Source: Candidatus Sphingomonas excrementigallinarum
GTDB taxonomy: Bacteria; Pseudomonadota; Alphaproteobacteria; Sphingomonadales; Sphingomonadaceae
Direction of reading: 5' to 3'
NCBI GenBank assembly: GCA_019112965.1
Contig: DXIH01000052.1
Location: 1-41,963 of the forward strand
Length of the DNA stretch: 41,963 bases
Positions within the stretch are counted from its first letter, which is position 1, and each line of letters opens with the position of its first letter. Below are positions 17,770 to 25,513 of this stretch, in pieces. Position numbers and translations under genes: made by a program. The notes below the pieces were generated by a model. It saw only the letters and a list, made by a program, of their open reading frames with translations, was not told the DNA's origin and ran no database searches.

Positions 17770-20700
17770 ATGTCCGAGACGGCTGGTTTCGCCACGTCAT
17801 CGCCCCGTGCCGCCGGGCCGGGGGTCGGCCAATTCGTGTCGCTGCGCGGACGGCTGTGGATGGTCGAGGCGCAGCCGGAAGGCCCCCTTTCCGGTCACAA
17901 GCTCGCCTGTATCGACGACGATGCCAGCGGCGAGGATGCGCAGGTCCTGTGGAGCGCGGAGGTCGATGCGCGGCTGCATGATAAGGAAGCCTGGGCCTCG
18001 CTCGGCACGCAAGGCGGGGATGCGGCGACCTTCTCGGCCTACTTGCGCACCGTGCGCTGGCGCACCGCGACGGCGGCCGAGCGCGACCTGTTCCAGGCGC
18101 CGTTCCGTGCCGGTATCCGGCTCGATCCCTATCAGCTGCTGCCCTTACGCAAGGCACTCCGCCTGCCGCGCGTCAACCTGCTGATCGCCGACGATGTCGG
18201 GCTGGGCAAGACGGTGGAGGCCGGTCTGGTCCTGCGCGAGCTGCTGCTGCGCCGGCGTGTCGACTATACCGTCGTCATCGCCCCCGCCGCGATGACCGGC
18301 CAGTGGCGCGACGAGCTGCAGAGCAAGTTCGGCCTGGGCTTCGAGATCATCGACGCGCGCCATCTGGAGGAATTGCGGCGGCGGCGCGGGTACGGCGCGA
18401 ACCCCTGGGCGGCGGGATCGCGCTTCATCCTGTCGCACCGGCTGCTGGGCGAGGAAGCCTATGTCGCGGGGCTCCGCGACGTGTTGGAGGATTTTCGCGC
18501 GCGCTCGCTGCTGATCCTGGACGAAGCGCACCACGCCGCCCCGGCGGGCGGTGGCCGCTATGCGATCGAGAGCCAGTTCACCCGGTCCCTGCGCGACCTG
18601 TCGGATCGGTTCGAGCACCGCCTGTTCCTGTCGGCCACGCCGCATAACGGCCATCCCAACAGCTTTGCGACGCTGCTGGAACTGCTCGATCCGCAGCGGT
18701 TCACGCGCGGTGTCACTGTCCGCCCCGCCGATCTGGAGCCGGTGATGGTCCGCCGCCTGAAAAGCGATCTGCGCGCGCTGGGCGAGGCCTTTCCCGAGAG
18801 GATCGTCGAGCCGATCACCCTCGACGACCTGCCGGAGGATGCTCCCGAACTGACGCTGGCGGCGATGCTGGCGGACTATCGCCGGTTGCGCGAGCGGCGG
18901 ATCGCCGGGCTGGCGGGGGCACAGGCGGCACGCGCGCGGCTGGCGATGGTGGGGCTGCAACAACGGTTGCTGTCCTCCATCCCCGCCTTTGCCCGCACCT
19001 TGCGCGTCCATATCGCCGGGCTGGACCGTGCGATCGCCGGGACCCCGCGCGAGATGATCGCTGAGGCCGAAGCCGAAGCCCCCGAGCGGGCGCAAGACGA
19101 GGACGCCGCGCTGATTCTGCTCGACCGCGCGGCCGAGGCCGAGGCGGAACGACGGGCCGCAACCGGCGCGGCGGGGGCGTCGCGCGATCAGCTGGCGGAG
19201 GAACGCCGCGCCGCCGCCGCGATGCTGGCCGTGGCGGACACCGCCCGCACGCAGGCCGATGCGCGCATCCGTTGGATCCTCGACTGGGCGCGCGCGAACC
19301 TGCTCGATGCGCAAGGGCAATGGCGCGAGCGGCGGCTGATCCTGTTCACCGAATATGAGGACACGCGTCGGTGGCTCCAGCGACAGCTGGCGGTGCTGGT
19401 AGACCCCGATGACGTGCAGGAGGCGCGGCGGATCGACAGCTTCACCGGCATCACCTCGACCGAGCGGCGCGAGGCGATCAAGCGCGCCTTCAACGACCCC
19501 GCCGATCCGCTTCGCATCCTGATCTGCACGGATGCCGCGCGCGAGGGGATCAACCTCCAGGCGCAGTGCCATGACCTGATCCATGTCGACCTGCCCTGGA
19601 ACCCGTCGCGGCTGGAGCAGCGCAACGGGCGGATCGACCGCAAGTTGCAACCCAGCCCGACCATCACCTGCCGCTATTTCGTCTATGCCCAGCGACCCGA
19701 AGACGTGGTTCTCGACGCGCTGGTCCGCAAGACCGAACTGATCCGCCGCCAGCTCGGCTCGGCGGGACAGGTGCTGGGCGCCCGCATCGCCGACCGACTG
19801 GGCGGCGGCATCGACCGGGCGGCCGCGCGCGCCCTCGCTGCGCGGATCGACGACGAGGAAGCCGATGAGCGCGTCCGTGCGGCGGTGCGCGACCTGGACG
19901 ACGGGGCCGAGGCACGGCTCGCGCGGCTGAAGCGCGAACAGGCCGATCTGGCCCGGGCGCTGGAGACGGCGCGGGCGCGGGTCGGCGTCGATCCGGGGGA
20001 GTTGCAGTCGGTCGTTGGCCTCGCCCTGGACAAGGCGGGTGGCGCGTGGAGCCGCCCGGCGACTGTCGGCGAGACGCCGGTCTTCGCGATCGACCAGGCG
20101 ACATTGGCGGGCGATCCCAGCTGGCAGCCGCTGCTCGACGAACTGCGCGCCCGCCCGATCCGCCCCGGCGAGCGGCCCGGCGAATGGCGGGCCAGCCCCG
20201 ATGCCGATGTCCGCCGGATCAGCTTCGCCCCCGCCATCCTGCCCGATGGGCGCGATGCGGGCGATGTGGTGCAACTGCATCTGGAACACCGGCTGGTCCG
20301 CCGCCTGCTCGGGCGCTTCCTGTCGGCGGGTTTCCGGCAGGGGCTGGAGCGCGCCTGCGTCATCCGCACCGCCGCCACTCTCTCCCCGCGCGTGATCCTG
20401 CTGGGGCGGCTGGCGCTCTTTGGGGAACAGGCGGCACGACTGCATGAGGAAGTGTTGAGCGTCGCCGCCGACTGGCGCGACACGGGCGGCCTTCGCGCGC
20501 TGGCCGAGGGGCGCGATGCCGAGGCGCGGGTGCTGGAGGAACTGATCGAGGCGCTGCGCTCCGCGACCGACGCCGAGCCCGCCATCGCCGCCCAGGCGAC
20601 TGTCCATGCGATGCGCGACGTGACCGACCTCCGCCCTGTGCTGGAGGCGCGGGCGGCAGCGCGGGTCGAGAAGGTGGCAGCCGAACTGACCCGTCGCGCC

Positions 20701-20970
20701 GAGGCCGAAGCGCGCGGGCTGGAGACGCTGCTGCGCCAGCGCATCGCGCGCATCCTGCGTGAACGTGGGCAAGATGACGGACAGCTCTCGCTGCTGCTCG
20801 ATCCGCTGGAAGCGCGGCAGCGCGCCGCCGACCGCCGCTCCTGGGACCGCGCCGCCACCCGGCTCGACGACGAGCTGGTCCGCGAGCCCGAACGGCTGCG
20901 CGCCGGATCGCGTATCCACGCCACCCGGCTGGAGCCGATCGGCCTCGTCTATCTCTGGCCCATGGCATGA
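17770..20970 (+). CDS. DrmD, SNF2-like helicase of class 1 DISARM
   Basis: First gene of a DISARM defence operon; DrmD is the SNF2-type ATPase that marks class 1. The 1066-residue protein has the helicase N-lobe from about residue 120: DPYQLLPLRKAL, IADDVGLGKTVEAGLVLREL (Walker A near 140-150), LLILDEAHHAAP (DEAH near 247) and LFLSATPHNGH. The C-lobe has RLILFTEYEDTRRWLQRQL, LICTDAAREGINLQAQCHDL and DLPWNPSRLEQRNGRIDR (motif VI near 615-625). A long Arg/Glu/Ala-rich C-terminal extension follows. The gene overlaps drmMI by 4 bases (ATGA). The domain order alone could also fit HepA/RapA-like helicases, but the four-gene context settles it. Confidence 0.9.
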   Translation: MSETAGFATSSPRAAGPGVGQFVSLRGRLWMVEAQPEGPLSGHKLACIDDDASGEDAQVLWSAEVDARLHDKEAWASLGTQGGDAATFSAYLRTVRWRTATAAERDLFQAPFRAGIRLDPYQLLPLRKALRLPRVNLLIADDVGLGKTVEAGLVLRELLLRRRVDYTVVIAPAAMTGQWRDELQSKFGLGFEIIDARHLEELRRRRGYGANPWAAGSRFILSHRLLGEEAYVAGLRDVLEDFRARSLLILDEAHHAAPAGGGRYAIESQFTRSLRDLSDRFEHRLFLSATPHNGHPNSFATLLELLDPQRFTRGVTVRPADLEPVMVRRLKSDLRALGEAFPERIVEPITLDDLPEDAPELTLAAMLADYRRLRERRIAGLAGAQAARARLAMVGLQQRLLSSIPAFARTLRVHIAGLDRAIAGTPREMIAEAEAEAPERAQDEDAALILLDRAAEAEAERRAATGAAGASRDQLAEERRAAAAMLAVADTARTQADARIRWILDWARANLLDAQGQWRERRLILFTEYEDTRRWLQRQLAVLVDPDDVQEARRIDSFTGITSTERREAIKRAFNDPADPLRILICTDAAREGINLQAQCHDLIHVDLPWNPSRLEQRNGRIDRKLQPSPTITCRYFVYAQRPEDVVLDALVRKTELIRRQLGSAGQVLGARIADRLGGGIDRAAARALAARIDDEEADERVRAAVRDLDDGAEARLARLKREQADLARALETARARVGVDPGELQSVVGLALDKAGGAWSRPATVGETPVFAIDQATLAGDPSWQPLLDELRARPIRPGERPGEWRASPDADVRRISFAPAILPDGRDAGDVVQLHLEHRLVRRLLGRFLSAGFRQGLERACVIRTAATLSPRVILLGRLALFGEQAARLHEEVLSVAADWRDTGGLRALAEGRDAEARVLEELIEALRSATDAEPAIAAQATVHAMRDVTDLRPVLEARAAARVEKVAAELTRRAEAEARGLETLLRQRIARILRERGQDDGQLSLLLDPLEARQRAADRRSWDRAATRLDDELVREPERLRAGSRIHATRLEPIGLVYLWPMA

Positions 20971-23900
20971 GCGGCCCCATCCCCGGCGGTCGGCACGACT
21001 GGATCGGCTATCTCCAGCCGGTCGGTCTGGTCGTCGCGCCCGCCGCCCTCGCGCGGATCGGTCTCTGGCCCAGCCCGCAGGGACCAGCGGACGGCGACGC
21101 GGTCGCCCGCGCGGTGGAGGGATTCGCCGCCGATCCATGGGCTTTCTTCCACACCATATTGGGCTGGCCCGCCGAGCGGATTCTGCTCGGCGACGCCCTG
21201 CCCGACAATTTGCGCATCGCCTTTCCCGAGCAGGACACGCTGCTGGAGCCGCATGGCGCGATCCCCGCGCCCGACGGCACGATCCAGCTGCTGGTGCGGA
21301 TCGAGGCGCCCGAGCTGATCCTCGACAAACGCGGCACCCTGCCCGGCTGGGAAGCGACCGCGCAACAGCGGTTCGAGCGGCTGCTGCGCGAAACGGGAGT
21401 CGGCGCCGGGGTGCTCGTCGGCGCGGCCGAGACGGGTCGCAAGGACGGCCCCGCCACCGAACCCGTGCTGCGGCTGGTCGTGGTGCCGCGCGGCGAGGCG
21501 TCGGGCCATATCAGCTGGCCGCTCGCACGCCTGGGTGACGTGTCGGGCCGCCCGATGCTGGCGGGATTGAAGCTCCTGCTCGACGCCCATGCGCTGTTCA
21601 GCGGCCCGCCCTCGCATCGCCTCCCCGCGATCCTCGCCGAAAGCCGGGCGGCGCAGGCGGAAGTATCGAGCCGCTTGGCCGGACAGGTGCTAGCGGGGCT
21701 GCACGAATTGCTGCGCGGGCTGGACGACGCCGATGGTCCGCGCATCCGGGCGCTGGCGGAGAGCGACCCGGACCAGCTCTACAAGGGCCTGCTGACCGTG
21801 CTCCTCCGCCTGGTCTTCATCCTCTATGCCGAGGATCGCGGGCTGATGCCCTCGGCGCCCGGCGGCATGGCGGCGACACTGTACGAACAGGGCTATGCGC
21901 TGGGCGGCCTGCACCTGCGGTTGCGTGATGATGCCGCGCTCTATCCTGATACGATGGACGAGCGGCGCGGCGCCTGGGGCCGGTTGCTCGCGCTGTTCCG
22001 GCTGGTCGATCGCGGCCATCCTTCCGGCTTCATGCAGGCGCGCGGCGGGCAATTGTTCAGCGAGGCGGCCTTTCCCTTCCTGCTGGGCCGCGACACGCAT
22101 GATGCGCCCGAACAGGTTTTGCCGGTCGGCGACGGCTGTATCCTGCGCGTGCTCGACAGCCTGTTGATGCTGAACGGCGAACGCGTCGCGTACCGCGCGC
22201 TGAGCGTCGAGCAGATCGGGTCGGTGTACGAGGCGGTGATGGGCTTCACCGTCCAGCGCGCGCACAGCCTGATGCTGGCGGTGCGCGCGGGCAAGGGCAA
22301 CAAAGTGCCCGTCTGGGTCGATCTGGACGCACTGGCCGCCGTCAAGCCATCGGAGCGCGAACGGACGCTGAAGCTCTGGACCGGCCGTGCCGCCTGGCCC
22401 GCCGCCGTGTCGCGCGCCCTGCGAGATGCGAGCGATGCCACCGGCTTGGCGGCCGCCCTCGCGCCCGTGACGGACGCCCGCGCCGCCCCGCGCGGGCCGG
22501 TCGCGGCGGGCACCCCGATCCTGCAACCGACCGACGAGCGGCGACGCACCGGCAGCCATTATACCCCGGCCAGCCTGACCCGCCCGATCGTGGCCCATGC
22601 GCTCGCCCCCGCCTTCGCGCGGATCGGCCCGGATGCGGGACCGGCCCAGATCCTCGACCTGAAAATCTGCGATCCCGCCGCCGGATCGGGCGCGTTCCTG
22701 GTCGAGGCCTGTCGCCAGCTCGGCGAGCGGCTGGTCGCCGCCTGGACGCGCTGGCCCGCCCAGCGCCCGACCATTCCGGCGGACGAGGACGACCTGCTCC
22801 ACGCCAAGCGGCTGGTGGCGCAGCATTGCCTGCGCGGCGTCGACCGCAATCCGCTGGCCATCGATCTCGCCAAGCTGTCGCTCTGGCTGGAGACGCTGGC
22901 GAGCGCGCACGAGTTCACCTTTCTCGACGCGGTCCTGCGCTGTGGCGACTCTCTGGTCGGGCTGCCCAATCCGAACATCATCGCCGTCACCTGGGACAAA
23001 GTGTCGGGGCAGCAGGGTTTCGTCGAGACGATCGTGCGCGAAGGCATCGACGCCGCCGCCCAGCTCCGCCGCCTGATGCGCGTCGAGGCGGAGATCGCGC
23101 CCTATGCCGTGCAGGAACAGCGGCACCGCGCCGCCACGCTGGCGCTGGAACGCGCGCAGTTGGTCGCGGACGGCATCCTCTGGTCCTATTTCACCGGCAC
23201 CACCGCAAAAGAGCGGGCCGCGCGGCTGATCGAAGTCCAGCAATGCGTGCTGTCCGCCACACCCGCGAGTTGGGCACGGCTTGAGGGCTGTCGCGCCGAA
23301 CTGCGCCGTCCCCCGATCGACGTCACGCCCTTTCACTGGGAGCTGGAGTTCGAGGATGTCTTCAACCGCCCCGATCCCGGTTTCGACGCGATCATCGGCA
23401 ACCCGCCCTTCGCGGGCAAGAACACCATCGAGGCGGGTCACGCGGCCGCCTATCCCGACTGGCTGAAGACGCTCCACCCCGGCGCGCACGGCAATGCGGA
23501 TTTGGCCGCGCATTTCTTCCGCCGCGCCTATGGGTTGCTCAGGCGGGGCGGCGCGTTCGGGCTGATCGCGACGAACACGATCCGGCAGGGTGACACGCGC
23601 GAGACCGGACTGGCGCGAATCCTGGCCGAGGGCGGCACCATCTTTCGCGCGGTCAGCCGCTATCGCTGGGAGGGTGAGGCGGCGGTCGTGGTCGCACAGG
23701 TGTTCGTGACGAAGGGCGCGTCGGGCGAGACGCCGGTGCTGGATGACAGGCCGGTGCGGCGGATTTCGGCCTATCTGATGGAGGGCGACCTGGACGGCTC
23801 GCCTGCGGCCTTGCGGGAGAATGCGGGGAAGGCGTTTATCGGCTCGTTCCTGCTGGGCATGGGGTTCACGTTCGACGATGTGAACGCTGCGAAGGGCAAG

Positions 23901-24896
23901 GCATCAACGCTGGCCGAAATGCAGCTTCTCAAATCCCGCAACATCGCAAACTCAGATCGTATTCAACCCTATCTGGGCGGCGAAGAGATCAACAACTCGC
24001 CCACTCACATTCATCATCGGTATGCGATCAATTTCTTCGACATGCCGTTGGACCGCGAACGTGGCGGCGAACCTTGGTCGTCTTTGAATACTGCAACCCG
24101 ACAGGAGCAGCTTCGGCGCGGCTTGGTAGCGTTTGATTATCCGGGTGACGTTGCTGCTGATTGGCCCGACCTTCTGGCTATCGTCCGTGATCGAGTAAAA
24201 CCGGATCGAGACGACCAGACCCGCGTCGCACTCCGGCAACGATGGTGGCAATACGCCGAGAAGCGGCCTGGTTTGTACGCTGCAATAACTGGCTTGCCAT
24301 TCGTCCTAGCCGTGAATTGTGGTGCGACCCCCCATGTTGCGTTCGCACGCCTGCCCAATGGCTCAGTATTTTCTCATACGACGGCAATCTTCGCGTTCGA
24401 CTCCCTTGCCGCCTTCGCCACGCTGCAATCCCGCGTCCATGAAGTCTGGACACGCTTCTTCGCCTCGACCCTAGAAGACCGTCTCCGCTACACCCCCTCG
24501 GACTGTTTCGAGACCTTCCCCCTGCCCCCCGGCCATGCCGACGCCCCCGACCTTGAAGCGGCGGGCCGGGCCTATCACGACCACCGCGCCGCGCTGATGA
24601 TCGACCGCGATCAGGGGATGACGCCCACCTATAACCGCTTCCACCGCGCCACCGATACGCAAGCGGACATCGCGACGTTGCGGGATCTGCACCACGCCAT
24701 GGATCGGGCGGTGCTGGCGGCTTACGGCTGGGACGATCTCGCCGACGCGGCAGCGCCGGTCTTTCTCGATGCCGAGAGCGAGGACGACCACCGTTATCAG
24801 GGCCGCCTCTTCTGGCCTGCACCGTTTCGCGACGCGGTGCTGGCACGCCTTCTCAAGCTCAACGAGGAACGGGTCAGGATGGAGCGGATGCTGTGA
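20967..24896 (+). CDS. DrmMI, DISARM class 1 N6-adenine DNA methyltransferase
   Basis: Large 1309-residue methyltransferase that would mark host DNA so that DISARM spares it. Methylation motif I is ICDPAAGSGAFLVEACRQLGER near residues 568-580 and the catalytic motif IV is IIGNPPFAG, with Asn at about 812, both of the gamma/Eco57I-like N6-adenine type. The N-terminal 550 residues carry no motif I recognise. From about 23880 to 24400 (residues about 970-1145, where target recognition would be expected) base composition falls to roughly 50-60 percent G+C in hand-counted 60-base lines against about 67 percent in one counted upstream line, and codon usage changes; see the finding. It starts by ATGA overlap with drmD and ends by GTGA overlap with the first drmA part. 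BREX PglX is similar in type, but no BREX genes are present. Confidence 0.9.
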   Translation: MSGPIPGGRHDWIGYLQPVGLVVAPAALARIGLWPSPQGPADGDAVARAVEGFAADPWAFFHTILGWPAERILLGDALPDNLRIAFPEQDTLLEPHGAIPAPDGTIQLLVRIEAPELILDKRGTLPGWEATAQQRFERLLRETGVGAGVLVGAAETGRKDGPATEPVLRLVVVPRGEASGHISWPLARLGDVSGRPMLAGLKLLLDAHALFSGPPSHRLPAILAESRAAQAEVSSRLAGQVLAGLHELLRGLDDADGPRIRALAESDPDQLYKGLLTVLLRLVFILYAEDRGLMPSAPGGMAATLYEQGYALGGLHLRLRDDAALYPDTMDERRGAWGRLLALFRLVDRGHPSGFMQARGGQLFSEAAFPFLLGRDTHDAPEQVLPVGDGCILRVLDSLLMLNGERVAYRALSVEQIGSVYEAVMGFTVQRAHSLMLAVRAGKGNKVPVWVDLDALAAVKPSERERTLKLWTGRAAWPAAVSRALRDASDATGLAAALAPVTDARAAPRGPVAAGTPILQPTDERRRTGSHYTPASLTRPIVAHALAPAFARIGPDAGPAQILDLKICDPAAGSGAFLVEACRQLGERLVAAWTRWPAQRPTIPADEDDLLHAKRLVAQHCLRGVDRNPLAIDLAKLSLWLETLASAHEFTFLDAVLRCGDSLVGLPNPNIIAVTWDKVSGQQGFVETIVREGIDAAAQLRRLMRVEAEIAPYAVQEQRHRAATLALERAQLVADGILWSYFTGTTAKERAARLIEVQQCVLSATPASWARLEGCRAELRRPPIDVTPFHWELEFEDVFNRPDPGFDAIIGNPPFAGKNTIEAGHAAAYPDWLKTLHPGAHGNADLAAHFFRRAYGLLRRGGAFGLIATNTIRQGDTRETGLARILAEGGTIFRAVSRYRWEGEAAVVVAQVFVTKGASGETPVLDDRPVRRISAYLMEGDLDGSPAALRENAGKAFIGSFLLGMGFTFDDVNAAKGKASTLAEMQLLKSRNIANSDRIQPYLGGEEINNSPTHIHHRYAINFFDMPLDRERGGEPWSSLNTATRQEQLRRGLVAFDYPGDVAADWPDLLAIVRDRVKPDRDDQTRVALRQRWWQYAEKRPGLYAAITGLPFVLAVNCGATPHVAFARLPNGSVFSHTTAIFAFDSLAAFATLQSRVHEVWTRFFASTLEDRLRYTPSDCFETFPLPPGHADAPDLEAAGRAYHDHRAALMIDRDQGMTPTYNRFHRATDTQADIATLRDLHHAMDRAVLAAYGWDDLADAAAPVFLDAESEDDHRYQGRLFWPAPFRDAVLARLLKLNEERVRMERML

Positions 24897-25510
24897 ACGC
24901 GGACGGCGTGCGCGCGGAGATGGTGCGGCGGCTGCGCCGTAACCTGATCGGCCCGAGCGAGGCGGACGACCATGACCTGCTCGCCGAACGGCTCCCGGCG
25001 GGTGAGAACCCCTCGCGCTGGTATCTGGCGGGCTTCATCGCCCCCTCGGGCGAGCTGACCCCGGAGCCCGCCGCCGATACCGAATGGGATGAGGTCGATG
25101 GCCTCCTCTCCGATGTCGAGGCGTTCGGCGCGGGCGGTGCGGCGGGGGATCATGACGAGCCGGAGGTCCCGGCCACGCGGCGGCGCTTCCTGCCCAGTTC
25201 GATCGGGCTGTCGACCATGGTCGATCCCCAGGTTCGTGACGTGGAGGTCGCGCTCGACTGGGGCGATTATGTGCCCGAGCCGCCGCTGCCGCCCGACATG
25301 CTGGAGAGCGGCGGCGAGCCCGGCCATACGCCCATCGGCTGGCGGCGGGTGGCGCGCGAGCATCGCATCACCCTGACCGTGCCGCGCGAGGACCAGGGCG
25401 TGGCGCATCACCCGCTGCCCGGCACCGCCGCCACCGCGCGGCCCGGTGGCGCCCTGGAGCTGGCGATCCGGGCCCGGCCCTTTGCGCTGCACCTCGCCGA
25501 CGGGTCGTAG
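24893..25510 (+). CDS. DrmA N-terminal part, cut off by in-frame TAG
   Basis: A 205-residue product starting at GTG 24893, overlapping the drmMI stop as GTGA. The opening (VRAEMVRRLRRNLIGPSEAD, then PSRWYLAGFIAPSGE) resembles the N-terminus of DISARM DrmA helicases. It ends at TAG 25508-25510, three bases before the ATG of the next open frame, which is in the same reading frame. I therefore read both as one ancestral drmA broken by a single amber codon. Translation could resume at the ATG by coupling, making a two-chain DrmA, or the codon could be a sequence error. The product is acidic and carries no enzymatic motif of its own. Confidence 0.75.
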   Translation: MNADGVRAEMVRRLRRNLIGPSEADDHDLLAERLPAGENPSRWYLAGFIAPSGELTPEPAADTEWDEVDGLLSDVEAFGAGGAAGDHDEPEVPATRRRFLPSSIGLSTMVDPQVRDVEVALDWGDYVPEPPLPPDMLESGGEPGHTPIGWRRVAREHRITLTVPREDQGVAHHPLPGTAATARPGGALELAIRARPFALHLADGS

Positions 25511-25513
25511 CGC

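Noticed and set aside
18145..21138. A 997-codon open frame on the minus strand opposite drmD
   Set aside because: It is antisense to a gene with clear helicase motifs, its translation has no recognisable domain, and long antisense frames are common in GC-rich DNA with strong GC3 bias.
20967..24896. Reading the large methyltransferase as BREX PglX
   Set aside because: There is no pglZ, brxC or brxL gene nearby, while drmD, drmA and drmB flank it in the order of class 1 DISARM.
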